A stretch of DNA of 64,000 bases from Halomonas sp. (GCF_029263665.1 NZ_JAJUFQ010000020.1:1-64000); one strand, 5' to 3'; counted from the first letter of the stretch, positions 1 through 10,431 are shown. The notes: a model not told the origin generated them from the letters alone. A program made the numbers and translations.

Positions 1-87
1 CAAGTGCCTATTTTTCAAGGCGCTGTTTCGATGAAACAGTCAGAGCGAAAGTCTGAACGAGCACCTCATCAGCGACTCGTTTCGAAG

Positions 88-123
88 TGGCGGACATTCT
101 ACTGATTCCAGCCTGTCCGTCAA
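88..123 (-). promoter_or_regulatory. Predicted rRNA operon promoter firing leftward out of the window
   Basis: On the minus strand a TTGACG -35 box (118-123) and a TAGAAT -10 box (96-101) are separated by 16 bp. A GC-rich discriminator (GTCCGCC, about 89-95) follows, as in stringently controlled rRNA promoters. Upstream, 124-170 is rich in A and T runs and resembles an UP element. The remaining 87 bases to the window edge hold no open frame and contain hairpin-forming sequence (GTTTCATCGAAAC at about 27-39), as an rRNA leader would. No rRNA body is in the window, so the identity is inferred from promoter architecture only. Confidence 0.55.
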
Positions 124-264
124 GCGAAAGATTTTACCGAGCACTTAAAAAGTCTTTTCAAATCAATTGCTTTTACCACCTCTTACCGCTGGTGACGTTG
201 TCTCGTCCCCGGCAGCGGATGCGTACTTTACGGATTTCACCGGAGCCCTGCAAGGACTTTCTGT

Positions 265-297
265 AAAAAATTTCCGAAGCTTCGAGTCGCGAGCTCC
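265..297 (-). terminator. Possible terminator of the prp operon
   Basis: Read on the minus strand just after the prpD stop, GGAGCT and AGCTTC can pair around a loop of about ten bases, followed shortly by a run of six T (265-270). The stem is short with one wobble pair, so this is a modest candidate. It separates prpD from the outward rRNA-type promoter. Confidence 0.4.
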
Positions 298-323
298 GAG
301 CAGTGTCAGACGTCAGCTCGTAC

Positions 324-1805
324 TCAAATCGTCCACAGTTCCATGAAACGATCTACAGCACAGGCTTCGAGTCGTTGCCGATCGCGACACAGGGTCATGA
401 TCTCCTCGCAGCGCTGAGTGGGAAACCGCGTCGCCAGATGGCGGGCAAATTTGTCGATCAGCACCGGCATACCTTCATTCCGACGACGGCGGTGACCGAT
501 GGGGTACTCCACCACCACCTTGTCGGTGGCGCTGCCATCGGTAAAGAAGACCTGTATCGCGTTGGCGATGGAACGTTTGCTCGGGTCCAGATAATCGCGG
601 CTGTATGCCGGGTCCTCCTGTACCACCATCCTGTCACGCAGTTGGTCGATGACCGGATGGTCACGATGAAAACCATCTTCATAGTGCTCGGCCTGCAACT
701 CGCCAAAAGCCAGCGGGACTGCCGTCATGTACTGCAGGCAGTGATCACGATCGGCCGGGTTGGCCAGATCCCCCTGCTTGGAGATGATACGTATTGCCGA
801 CTCATGGGTCGTCAGCTCGATACGCTCTATCTCACCCAGCCGATCTTTGACCTCTGGGTGCAATGTGACCGCCGCTTCACAGGCCGTTTGGGCATGGAAC
901 TCGGCAGGAAACGCTAGCTTGAACAGTACGTTTTCCATGACATAACTGCCAAAGTCACGCTGGAAACTCAGTCGGCGCAGGGCCTCAGGCTTGAGTGACA
1001 AGTTGCTGTTGAAGTGGCTAAAACTGACATCATAGAACCCCCATTGAGGCGCACTGAGTACTCCGGGAATCCCCATTTCTCCACGCATGGCGATATCGAC
1101 CAGCCTCACAGCGCGCGAGGAGGCATCTCCCGCCGCCCAGCTCTTGCGCGAGCCGGCATTGGGAGCATGGCGATAGGTTCGCAGGCTCTGCCCATCGACC
1201 CAGGCATGCGACAACGCCGACAGCAGTTGCTCCCGACTCGTCCCCATCAGTCGGGCAATGGCGGCAGTGGATGCCACCTTGACCAGTAGAACGTGGTCCA
1301 GTCCCACACGGTTGAAGGAGTTGTCCAGCGCCAGCACCCCCTGGACCTCATGCGCCCGAATCATCGCATCAAGCACATCGCGTATGGTCAGCGCAGTCTC
1401 CCCTCGCGCCACTCTCTGCTGCGAAAGATGATCCGCAACAGCGAGGATAGCGCCAAGGTTGTCCGATGGATGGCCCCACTCGGCAGCCAGCCAGGTATCG
1501 TTATAGTCCAGCCAACGGATACAGGCCCCGATGTCCCAGGCCGCCTTGACCGGGTCCAGCCGAAAGGCAGTGCCCGGTACTCGTGCACCATGCGGTACCC
1601 ATGTCCCCTCGACCAACGGCCCCAGATGCTTCAGGCACTCAGGAAAACGCAGCGCCAGCAGCCCACAGCCAAGGCTATCCATCAAGCAATGGCGCGCTGT
1701 ATCGAAGGCTTCATCACTCTCTATCTCGAACTCCAGAATGTAGTCTGCAATACGCTGGAGCTCCTGATCATAATCAGGACGGATATTGCTCTCGACGTTG
1801 CTCAT
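324..1805 (-). CDS. prpD: 2-methylcitrate dehydratase PrpD
   Basis: A 493-residue MmgE/PrpD-family protein. In the methylcitrate cycle it dehydrates 2-methylcitrate to 2-methylaconitate in the cytosol. The family hallmark around residues 100-116 (DYNDTWLAAEWGHPSDN) is intact. The ATG at 1805 is preceded by a strong GGAGG six bases upstream. An upstream in-frame ATG at 1862 would add 19 atypical residues and run through a small hairpin (1831-1848), so 1805 is preferred. It is the last gene of the gntR-prpB-prpC-acnD-prpF-prpD operon. Because acnD and prpF are also present, which can substitute for PrpD activity, the two dehydration routes appear to coexist here. Confidence 0.95.
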   Translation of the reverse strand: MSNVESNIRPDYDQELQRIADYILEFEIESDEAFDTARHCLMDSLGCGLLALRFPECLKHLGPLVEGTWVPHGARVPGTAFRLDPVKAAWDIGACIRWLDYNDTWLAAEWGHPSDNLGAILAVADHLSQQRVARGETALTIRDVLDAMIRAHEVQGVLALDNSFNRVGLDHVLLVKVASTAAIARLMGTSREQLLSALSHAWVDGQSLRTYRHAPNAGSRKSWAAGDASSRAVRLVDIAMRGEMGIPGVLSAPQWGFYDVSFSHFNSNLSLKPEALRRLSFQRDFGSYVMENVLFKLAFPAEFHAQTACEAAVTLHPEVKDRLGEIERIELTTHESAIRIISKQGDLANPADRDHCLQYMTAVPLAFGELQAEHYEDGFHRDHPVIDQLRDRMVVQEDPAYSRDYLDPSKRSIANAIQVFFTDGSATDKVVVEYPIGHRRRRNEGMPVLIDKFARHLATRFPTQRCEEIMTLCRDRQRLEACAVDRFMELWTI

Positions 1806-1858
1806 GCTGGCCTCCATCGGAACGAAAAACGCCACCCCGGAGGGTGGCGTCGCAGTCA

Positions 1859-3061
1859 TCATGCAAGGACTTCGGCAGGAACTCTGACCTTTCCCTCCAT
1901 CAATATCCTGGCACTTCGGCTCATGGTGGCCTCGGTCGCGACCCAGCGCTCGTCAGCCTGCTCAACTCGAGCACCGACACGTAATGTCCCAGAAGGATGT
2001 CCGAAGACCACAGAGGTCCGTGTCTCCCCTCCTCCTGCTGCAAGGTTGACCAACGTGCCCGGCACTGCCGCCGCGACACCAATGGCCACCGCAGCCGTCC
2101 CCATCATGGCGTGATGCAGCTTGCCCATGGAAAGCGCACGCACCACCAGATCAATGCTGGTCGCATCAATTTCCTTGCCACTTGAAGCAGTATAGGACTT
2201 TGGGGGCGCCACGAAGGCAACCTTGGGCGTGTGCTGACGGGAGGCTGCTTCATCCAACCGTGAAATCAGCCCCATACGCAGTGCCCCATGAGCACGCAGA
2301 GCTTCAAAACGTGCCAGAGCGCGAGGGTCCGAATTGATATCTTCCTGCAACTCAGTTCCGCTATATCCTAGGTCTTGCGCATTGACGAAGATCGTTGGAA
2401 TACCGGCATTGATCAAAGTGGCACAGATCCGACCGCCCGCCACTATCTCTTCAGGCACGTCCAGTTCATCGACCACCGCCCCCGTGGGGAACATGGTTCC
2501 TTCACCATCGGCAGGGTCCCGGAAAGCCAGAGCGACCTCCGCAGCAGGGAACGCGACCCCATCCAGCTCGAAGTCACCTGTTTCCTGAATCTGGCCGTTC
2601 GTGATCGGTACGCGCCCAATGATGGTCTTGGCAATATTAGCCTGCCAAATGCGTACTTCGACTTCCCCATTCTGTGGAATACGCTCAGGATCAATCAGCC
2701 CCAGCTCAAGTGCGCAAGGACCCACTGCTGCTGACAGATTGCCGCAGTTACCACTCCAGTCGATGAAGGGCTTGTCGATGGCCACCTGCCCGAACAGGTA
2801 ATCCACATCATGATCCGGCGACACGCTTTTACTGAGAATGACCACCTTGCTGGTACTGGAAGTCGCGCCTCCCATGCCATCGGTATGCTTAGCATACGGA
2901 TCGGGACTGCCCACTATCCGCATCAGCAAGGCATCTCTCACCGGCCCTGGGACCTGGGCCGCTTCAGGAAGATCTTCGAGACGGAAGAACACCCCTTTAC
3001 TGGTCCCACCTCGCATGTAGATAGCAGGGATACGCAACTGTGGGGCGGAAGGCGCTCTCAT
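1859..3061 (-). CDS. prpF: 2-methylaconitate cis-trans isomerase PrpF
   Basis: A 400-residue PrpF-family isomerase (diaminopimelate-epimerase-like fold). The family partners with AcnD by converting the trans-2-methylaconitate-type product to the cis isomer used for hydration. The N-terminal MRGGTSKGVFF motif (residues 16-26) and the glycine/serine-rich GMGGATSSTSK stretch are typical. The start at 3061 lies one base after the acnD stop, which argues for translational coupling. An in-frame upstream ATG at 3112 would overlap acnD and adds residues unlike the family. The intergenic stretch to prpD contains a short hairpin but no strong terminator. Confidence 0.93.
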   Translation of the reverse strand: MRAPSAPQLRIPAIYMRGGTSKGVFFRLEDLPEAAQVPGPVRDALLMRIVGSPDPYAKHTDGMGGATSSTSKVVILSKSVSPDHDVDYLFGQVAIDKPFIDWSGNCGNLSAAVGPCALELGLIDPERIPQNGEVEVRIWQANIAKTIIGRVPITNGQIQETGDFELDGVAFPAAEVALAFRDPADGEGTMFPTGAVVDELDVPEEIVAGGRICATLINAGIPTIFVNAQDLGYSGTELQEDINSDPRALARFEALRAHGALRMGLISRLDEAASRQHTPKVAFVAPPKSYTASSGKEIDATSIDLVVRALSMGKLHHAMMGTAAVAIGVAAAVPGTLVNLAAGGGETRTSVVFGHPSGTLRVGARVEQADERWVATEATMSRSARILMEGKVRVPAEVLA

Positions 3062-3062
3062 C

Positions 3063-5669
3063 TCAAGCCACCTCCGATTCAAGGAAATCCTGAGCAAAAC
3101 GCTGCAGCACACCGCCTGCCGAATAGATGGAAACCTCCTCGAAGGTGTCTAGTCGACAGATCACAGGCACTCTTTCGGAGCTCCCATCTGCTCGATGAAT
3201 CACCAGGGTAAGCCTTGCTCCAGGCGCTGGTTTGCCCTCGACGTCATACGTTTCCGTGCCCTTCAGATCAAGAGAGATACGCGTTGTTCCCTCTTCAAAC
3301 TGCAGCGGCACCACTCCCATGCCAATCAGGTTGGTACGGTGAATGCGCTCGAAACCTTCGGCAACGATCGCCTCGACACCTGCCAGGGCAACGCCCTTGG
3401 CCGCCCAATCACGTGACGAACCCTGGCCATAATCGGCTCCGGCAATGATGATGAGTGGCTGGCCGCGCTCCATATAGGTTTCAATGGCTTCCCACATGCG
3501 CGTGACCTTGCCCTCCGGCTCAATACGCGCCAGAGACCCCTGTCTCACATTGCCTTGCTCGTCCCGCACCATTTCATTGAACAGCTTGGGATTGGCCAGG
3601 GTCGCACGCTGCGCGGTGAGATGATCCCCTCGGTGTGTGGCGTAGGAATTGAAGTCTTCTTCCGGCACTCCCATCCTGGACAGGTATTCACCTGCCGCAC
3701 TTGACGCCAGAATTGCATTGGATGGCGACAGGTGGTCCGTGGTGATGTTGTCAGGCAGGATAGCCAGTGGACGCATCCCCTTGAGTGCACGTTCCTTGGC
3801 CATGTTGCCTTCCCAGTATGGAGGACGGCGGATATAGGTACTCATTGGACGCCATTCATAGAGAGGACTCTTGGCCTCTTCCACGGCGTCCAGGTCGAAC
3901 ATCGGGATATAGACCTGCTTGAACTGCTCCGGCTTGACGTATTGGCCAACGATGGCGTCAATCTCTTCATCCGATGGCCACAGATCCTTGAGCGTGATGG
4001 CGTTGCCCTCGGCATCATGACCTAGTGTGTCCTTCTCGATATCGAAGCGCACCGTACCGGCAATGGCATAAGCCACCACCAGCGGAGGCGAAGCCAGGAA
4101 AGCCTGCTTGGCGTATGGGTGGATACGGCCATCAAAGTTGCGATTACCGGACAATACCGCCGTGGTATAGAGGTCTCGTTCGATGATCTCCTGCTGAATC
4201 GTCGGGTCCAGAGCACCGGACATGCCATTGCATGTCGTACAGGCATAGGCAACGATGCCAAAGCCGAGTTTCTCCAGTTCCGGCAACAACCCTGCCTCTT
4301 CCAGGTATAGACGTGCGACCTTGGAGCCCGGGGCAAAAGACGACTTGACCCAAGGCTTGCGGACCAGGCCCAACGCATTCGCCTTCTTCGCCAACAAACC
4401 GGCTGCCACCACATTGCGAGGGTTGGATGTATTGGTACAGCTGGTGATAGCCGCAATGATCACGGCACCATCAGGCATCTTGCCCGCATCCTCTTCTGCC
4501 AGCGCCTTGTCCAGATCGACCGCAATGCCGCGTTCGCCAAGCGCTGCCGTCGGCAAGCGGCGATGCGGGTTGGAAGGACCCGCCAGGTTGCGTTCGACCG
4601 AGGACAGGTCGAAGGTCAGCACCCTTTCGTACTCGGCCTGTTCCAGACTATCGGCCCACAGCCCCGAGCGCCTTGCGTAGTTCTCGACCAGTGCGACCTG
4701 CTCGGGTTCACGTCCGGTCAGCTTGAGATAATCGATGGTCTGATCATCGATATAGAACATCGCTGCCGTGGCACCGTATTCCGGAGTCATGTTGGAGATG
4801 GTGGCACGATCGCCGATGGTCAGACTGGACGCGCCTTCACCAAAGAACTCCAGCCAGGCTCCCACCACTCGCTGCTGACGCAGGAACTCGGTCAGTGCCA
4901 GTACAATGTCAGTGGCGGTAATACCCGGCTGACGCTTGCCGGTCAACTCGACACCGACAATGTCGGGCAGGCGCATCATCGATGCCCGTCCCAGCATGAC
5001 ACTTTCGGCTTCCAGCCCCCCGACACCCACGGCTATCACCCCCAGTGCATCGATATGCGGCGTATGGCTATCGGTACCGACACAGGTATCCGGAAAGGCC
5101 ACACCATCCCGAGACTGAATCACCGGCGACATCTTCTCCAGGTTGATCTGATGCATGATCCCATTACCAGCCGGAATCACATCGACATTCTTGAACGCCG
5201 TACGGGTCCAGTCGATGAAGTGGAAGCGATCTTCGTTGCGCCGATCCTCGATGGCACGATTCTTGTCGAAAGCCTCTGGATCAGAGCCTGCATGTTCCAC
5301 CGCCAGGGAATGATCGACGATCAATTGCGTTGGCACCACCGGATTGACCTTGGCCGGATCTCCCCCCTTCTCGGCAATGGCATCACGCAGACCAGCCAGG
5401 TCGACCAGAGCCGTCTGGCCAAGAATGTCATGGCATACGACGCGGGCCGGATACCAGGGAAAATCCAGGTCCCGTTTACGTTCGATCAATTGCTTGAGTG
5501 CATCAACCAGCAGCTCTGGAGCACAACGGCGTACCAGCTGTTCGCCCAATACACGCGAGACATAGGGCAGACGCTCGTAGGCGCCAGGAGAAACAGCCTC
5601 CACCGCCTCTCGGGTATCGAAATAGTCGAGTTCTGTGCCAGGCAGGGGTTTGCGATAGTCAGTATTCAT
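3063..5669 (-). CDS. acnD: Fe/S-dependent 2-methylisocitrate dehydratase AcnD
   Basis: An 868-residue aconitase-superfamily enzyme that dehydrates 2-methylcitrate and works with PrpF in propionate breakdown. The three iron-sulfur cluster cysteines are visible at Cys411 (SCTNTSNP) and Cys477 and Cys480 (ACTTCNG). The substrate-side TDSHTPH motif lies at about 199-205, and the swivel domain is C-terminal (ADYGQGSSRDWAAKG). The length and the N-terminus (MNTDYRKPLPGTELDYFDTR) fit AcnD rather than AcnA. It sits between prpC (147 bp upstream) and prpF (one base downstream) in the same operon. Confidence 0.95.
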   Translation of the reverse strand: MNTDYRKPLPGTELDYFDTREAVEAVSPGAYERLPYVSRVLGEQLVRRCAPELLVDALKQLIERKRDLDFPWYPARVVCHDILGQTALVDLAGLRDAIAEKGGDPAKVNPVVPTQLIVDHSLAVEHAGSDPEAFDKNRAIEDRRNEDRFHFIDWTRTAFKNVDVIPAGNGIMHQINLEKMSPVIQSRDGVAFPDTCVGTDSHTPHIDALGVIAVGVGGLEAESVMLGRASMMRLPDIVGVELTGKRQPGITATDIVLALTEFLRQQRVVGAWLEFFGEGASSLTIGDRATISNMTPEYGATAAMFYIDDQTIDYLKLTGREPEQVALVENYARRSGLWADSLEQAEYERVLTFDLSSVERNLAGPSNPHRRLPTAALGERGIAVDLDKALAEEDAGKMPDGAVIIAAITSCTNTSNPRNVVAAGLLAKKANALGLVRKPWVKSSFAPGSKVARLYLEEAGLLPELEKLGFGIVAYACTTCNGMSGALDPTIQQEIIERDLYTTAVLSGNRNFDGRIHPYAKQAFLASPPLVVAYAIAGTVRFDIEKDTLGHDAEGNAITLKDLWPSDEEIDAIVGQYVKPEQFKQVYIPMFDLDAVEEAKSPLYEWRPMSTYIRRPPYWEGNMAKERALKGMRPLAILPDNITTDHLSPSNAILASSAAGEYLSRMGVPEEDFNSYATHRGDHLTAQRATLANPKLFNEMVRDEQGNVRQGSLARIEPEGKVTRMWEAIETYMERGQPLIIIAGADYGQGSSRDWAAKGVALAGVEAIVAEGFERIHRTNLIGMGVVPLQFEEGTTRISLDLKGTETYDVEGKPAPGARLTLVIHRADGSSERVPVICRLDTFEEVSIYSAGGVLQRFAQDFLESEVA

Positions 5670-5816
5670 GTCGGCGTGTCACGGAGTCAGGTGCTGCAAG
5701 CCTAGGGAGGCTGCGGCATTGGCATTATGATCGGACAGGAAATGTCCTGGTATTCGCACCTCGCGACTGACGCCGGCACTCATGCCAGCGCCAGTCGGCG
5801 GGTGCTGCGGAGCAGC

Positions 5817-6944
5817 CTAGCGGCGTTGCTCGATTGGCACCCACTCGCTGTGCTCGGGGCCTGTGTAGTCGGCACTGGGACGAATGATGCGATTATTCTC
5901 GCGCTGTTCGAACACGTGAGCACACCAGCCTGTCACCCGAGAGCAGACAAAGATAGGGGTAAACAGCTTGGTCGGAATATCCATGAAGTGGTAAGCACTG
6001 GCATGGAAGAAATCAGCATTGCAGAATAGCTTCTTCTCGCGCCACATCACGGCCTCGACACGCTCAGAAACCGGGTAGAGCGTGTTGTCGCCCACATCTT
6101 CGGCCAGCTTCTTCGACCATTGCTTGATGATGGCATTACGTGGATCAGATTCACGGTAGATGGCATGACCAAAGCCCATGATCTTTTCCTTGCGCTCGAG
6201 CATGCCGAGAATTTCACGCTCCGCTTCTTCCGGCGACTTCCAGTCCTGAATCATGTCCATGGCGGCTTCGTTGGCGCCACCATGCAATGGGCCACGCAAG
6301 GAGCCGATGGCCCCAGTGACGCAAGAGTGCATATCAGACAGCGTCGAAGCACAGACACGAGCCGTAAAGGTCGAGGCATTGAACTCGTGCTCGGCATACA
6401 GGATCAACGAGACATTCATCACCCGTGCATGCAGCTCTGATGCAGGTTCATCGCGCAGCATATGCAGGAAGTGGCCACCGATGGACTCATCATCCGTCTC
6501 GGTATCGATGCGCACGCCATCATGGCTGAAGCGGTACCAGTAACAGATGATCGACGGCAGTACTGCCAGCAAGCGGTCAGCGACATCCGACTGCTGGTCG
6601 AAGCTGTGCTCGGTTTCCAGGTTGCCGAGCATGGAAGCGCCCGTGCGCATGACATCCATGGGATGAGCATCGGCTGGAATCTGCTCAAGCACCGTCTTCA
6701 ATGCCACAGGCAAGCCACGCAATCCCTTGAGTTTGGTGATATAGGCATCCAGCTCGGCCTGGTTCGGCAATTTACCCTTGAGCAGCAGATAAGCGACTTC
6801 TTCGAAATGCGCTTTCTCGGCCAGCTCGGCGATATCATAGCCTCGGTAGGTTAATCCGGAGCCCGTCTTGCCTACCGTACACAAGGCTGTGGATCCGGCA
6901 CTCTGACCACGTAGACCTGCACCTCCCAGGGGTTTATCAACCAT
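5817..6944 (-). CDS. prpC: 2-methylcitrate synthase PrpC
   Basis: A 375-residue citrate-synthase-family enzyme that condenses propionyl-CoA with oxaloacetate to give 2-methylcitrate. The catalytic triad expected for the family is present: His221 (GPLHGGANE), His260 (MGFGHAIY) and Asp311 (CNADFFHASAY). The short length and the position directly after prpB identify the methylcitrate paralogue rather than gltA. A GGAG-type ribosome site precedes the ATG at 6944. The gap upstream to prpB holds a tandem heptamer array. Confidence 0.95.
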   Translation of the reverse strand: MVDKPLGGAGLRGQSAGSTALCTVGKTGSGLTYRGYDIAELAEKAHFEEVAYLLLKGKLPNQAELDAYITKLKGLRGLPVALKTVLEQIPADAHPMDVMRTGASMLGNLETEHSFDQQSDVADRLLAVLPSIICYWYRFSHDGVRIDTETDDESIGGHFLHMLRDEPASELHARVMNVSLILYAEHEFNASTFTARVCASTLSDMHSCVTGAIGSLRGPLHGGANEAAMDMIQDWKSPEEAEREILGMLERKEKIMGFGHAIYRESDPRNAIIKQWSKKLAEDVGDNTLYPVSERVEAVMWREKKLFCNADFFHASAYHFMDIPTKLFTPIFVCSRVTGWCAHVFEQRENNRIIRPSADYTGPEHSEWVPIEQRR

Positions 6945-6993
6945 GGCGTAACTCCTGTACTTATTGTGGTTAACTTCAACTACAAGCTCTCTC

Positions 6994-7028
6994 CAGCTCG
7001 TAGCTCGTAGCTCGTAGCTCGTAGCTCA
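6994..7028. repeat. Tandem 7-bp array (GAGCTAC) ending on the prpB stop codon
   Basis: Five heptamer units, each TAGCTCG or one base away on the plus strand (6994-7000, 7001-7007, 7008-7014, 7015-7021, 7022-7028), fill the start of the prpB-prpC gap. The last three bases of the fifth unit are the prpB stop codon read on the minus strand. A related fragment (CAGCTCGTA) occurs next to the prpD stop at about 315-323. Confidence 0.9.
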
Positions 7029-7919
7029 GTCTTGCTGACCGCTGTTCTCGGCAAACAATGCATCGAGCTTTTGCTCAAATGCGTGATAGCCGAGTACGTC
7101 GTATAGCTCTTCCCGAGTCTGCATCGACTCGACCACATCGCGCTGATGCCCGTTTTGCTGGATGCTTTGATAGACCTTGAGAGCTGCGGCACTCATCGCA
7201 CGGAAAGCCGACAATGGATAAAGCACCATGCGGCACCCTACCTCGGCCAATTCCTGCTGAGAGAACAGCGGAGTGGCACCGAACTCTGTGATGTTGGCCA
7301 GAATCGGGGCATTGGTCTGATTACAGAAGGCTTTGTAGTCATCCAGCGAGTGTACTGCCTCTGCGAAGATGGCATCGGCGCCAGCTTCAATACAGGCATT
7401 GGCACGTTCAATGGCTGCATTCAGGCCTTCCTTCTGGAAAGCATCCGTGCGTGCAATCAGATAGAAATCGGGATCGATGCGCGCATCCGCAGCCGCTTTT
7501 ACCCGGTCCACCATCTCCTGCTGGGATACGATGGCCTTGTTCGGACGATGGCCGCAGCGCTTCTGGGCCACCTGATCCTCCAGGTGAACCGCTGCCACGC
7601 CTGCCCGCTGCATCTCCTTCACGGTACGCGCGATATTGAAAGCACCGCCCCAGCCAGTATCGATATCCACCAGCAACGGCAGGTCACTGGCACCACAGAT
7701 ACGATGAGCGTCCTCGACCACATCATTCATGGTCGTCATGCCCAGGTCCGGCAAGCCAAAGGAAGCATTGGCCACGCCACCGCCGGAGAGATAGATCGCC
7801 TGATGGCCCGCACGCTCAGCAAGCATGGCGGTGTAGGCATTGATGGTGCCAACGATGGGCAGTGGTCGATTGGCATCCAATGCAGCGCGGAAACGGGCGC
7901 CGGGGGTAGCGATTGTCAT
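7026..7919 (-). CDS. prpB: 2-methylisocitrate lyase PrpB
   Basis: A 297-residue member of the isocitrate lyase/PEP mutase superfamily. It cleaves 2-methylisocitrate to pyruvate and succinate, the last step of the methylcitrate cycle. The active-site loop KRCGHRPNK contains the catalytic Cys122. The metal- and substrate-binding [11 protein letters not shown] (45-55) and the DIDTGWGG stretch with Asp85 and Asp87 are present. It is the first enzyme gene after the regulator, with 127 bp between them. I see no separate strong promoter in that gap, so co-transcription with the regulator is likely. Confidence 0.95.
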   Translation of the reverse strand: MTIATPGARFRAALDANRPLPIVGTINAYTAMLAERAGHQAIYLSGGGVANASFGLPDLGMTTMNDVVEDAHRICGASDLPLLVDIDTGWGGAFNIARTVKEMQRAGVAAVHLEDQVAQKRCGHRPNKAIVSQQEMVDRVKAAADARIDPDFYLIARTDAFQKEGLNAAIERANACIEAGADAIFAEAVHSLDDYKAFCNQTNAPILANITEFGATPLFSQQELAEVGCRMVLYPLSAFRAMSAAALKVYQSIQQNGHQRDVVESMQTREELYDVLGYHAFEQKLDALFAENSGQQD

Positions 7920-7990
7920 CTTGTCTCTCCGCAGAGGAAATGGGGTTGGGTTGATTTCGGACTGAGTGATGGGTCCCGCGGGCCCCCACT

Positions 7991-8050
7991 ACTCAGTTCG
8001 ATGCATTCTCGTTCAACGGATCTTCATTCAACTGGCCCTCGTTCAATTAC
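7991..8050. repeat. Degenerate tandem array, four 15-bp units, at the regulator-prpB junction
   Basis: The plus strand shows four consecutive 15-bp units (7991-8005, 8006-8020, 8021-8035, 8036-8050). They share the core GTTCAA or GTTCGA at a fixed position, for example TTCTCGTTCAACGGA. The fourth unit overlaps the stop codon of the GntR-family gene (8047-8049). The units have diverged, so the array is old or under weak constraint. Confidence 0.75.
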
Positions 8051-8811
8051 TCGGGCCTGCCCTGTTCAGCGCCACTCAGCTCTGGAACGCTACGTGTAAC
8101 AACGCTAGGTTCATCGCGACCTTCCAGAGAAGCGGCATAACGCGCCATCACGTTTTCCCTTGAGGCACTGACGTGACGTCGCATCAGCAGCTCTGCCAAC
8201 TCCGCGTCGCCCGCTTCTATGGCATCGACGATACGATGGTGCTCGACAAAGGCCCTTTGAGGGCGGCTACCACTGGCACTGAACTGGGTCCGGTACATGC
8301 GCACCAGGTAATAGAGGTCATCGCACAGCAACGCCATCAGCATGCGATTGTGGCTTCCCTGAACAATGCGGTAGTGGAAATCGAGATCACCTTCGCGCTG
8401 ATAGTAGGCTTCGCCGCGAGCCAGGTCCGCCTGCTGTTCATGCACTGCCAGCACTTCACGCAAGCCTGCAATTTCAGCAGCCGTCATGTTTTCTGCCGCA
8501 ATACGCGCCGCCATGCTCTCCAGTGCTTCACGCACATCGAACAACTCCATCAGTTCCTTCATCGACAGCTTGACCACTCTCGCCCCTACATGGGGAACTC
8601 TTTCGATCAAGCGATGCGCCTCCAACCGACGCATTGCCTCACGCAGAGGGCCGCGGGAAATGCCGTAGGTCTTGGACAGACCCGGTTCAGTGATCTTGCT
8701 ACCCGGAGGCAGCTCCCCACGCACGATGGCATCCTGCAACTGATGAAAGACCCGCTCAGCCAGAGTGCGGACTTCGGGTATCACGGATGTGTCGGAGTCA
8801 TAGAAGGTCAT
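8047..8811 (-). CDS. GntR/FCD-family transcriptional regulator of the prp operon
   Basis: A 254-residue FadR-subfamily regulator. An N-terminal winged helix-turn-helix covers about residues 14-75, with LPPGSKITEPGLSKTYGISRG as the recognition region. An all-helical FCD ligand domain covers about 85-220. It heads the methylcitrate operon, so propionyl- or methylcitrate-type effectors are likely. It is the counterpart of GntR-type prp regulators in pseudomonads rather than the sigma-54 activator PrpR of enterics. A perfect palindrome five bases before its ATG and a second copy upstream of its promoter suggest autoregulation. The ligand is inferred from context only. Confidence 0.88.
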   Translation of the reverse strand: MTFYDSDTSVIPEVRTLAERVFHQLQDAIVRGELPPGSKITEPGLSKTYGISRGPLREAMRRLEAHRLIERVPHVGARVVKLSMKELMELFDVREALESMAARIAAENMTAAEIAGLREVLAVHEQQADLARGEAYYQREGDLDFHYRIVQGSHNRMLMALLCDDLYYLVRMYRTQFSASGSRPQRAFVEHHRIVDAIEAGDAELAELLMRRHVSASRENVMARYAASLEGRDEPSVVTRSVPELSGAEQGRPE

Positions 8812-8816
8812 GATTG

Positions 8817-8828
8817 ATTGTCGACAAT
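8817..8828. promoter_or_regulatory. Putative operator 1 of the prp GntR regulator
   Basis: ATTGTCGACAAT is a perfect 12-bp palindrome between the predicted promoter and the regulator start codon. Its form (TTGTnnACAA) matches sites commonly bound by FCD-type GntR proteins. Its position downstream of the -10 box fits repression. Confidence 0.6.
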
Positions 8829-8842
8829 ATAGGCTTGAAGGA

Positions 8843-8871
8843 AATGTAAAGCAGTCATTTATCTAGGTCAA
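8843..8871 (-). promoter_or_regulatory. Predicted promoter of the gntR-prp operon
   Basis: On the minus strand a TTGACC -35 box (8866-8871) and a TACATT -10 box (8843-8848) are separated by exactly 17 bp. The predicted start would lie near 8836, just upstream of operator 1. Operator 2 lies about 30 bp upstream of the -35 box. Confidence 0.5.
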
Positions 8872-8902
8872 TGATGGGGAAAGTATCACGCATACACCTT
8901 TT

Positions 8903-8914
8903 GTTGTAGACAAT
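8903..8914. promoter_or_regulatory. Putative operator 2 of the prp GntR regulator
   Basis: GTTGTAGACAAT matches operator 1 at 10 of 12 positions and keeps the TTGTnnACAA symmetry. Two spaced copies could support dimer-of-dimer binding or looping. This copy also lies upstream of pabB on the other strand. Confidence 0.5.
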
Positions 8915-9018
8915 GTGGCAACAGGGTTTTCTCGAGGCCTCTCCTGCGTTGACGGTATTTCAGCGACAAAGCGCTGCAAGGTTCGTAGAATGGCGTGTTG
9001 TTTCACCCAAGGCCCGGC

Positions 9019-10419
<1,401 letters not shown>

Positions 10420-10431
10420 GAAAGGCGGCTA

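Noticed and set aside
303..917. Plus-strand open frame of 204 codons at the left edge
   Set aside because: Antisense to prpD; no family resemblance.
1831..1848. Small hairpin between prpF and prpD as a terminator
   Set aside because: The stem is only about seven pairs with no T-run, and it lies just before a strong prpD ribosome site. At most it tunes coupling.
4563..5705. Plus-strand open frame of 380 codons
   Set aside because: Antisense to acnD, which is complete and well conserved.
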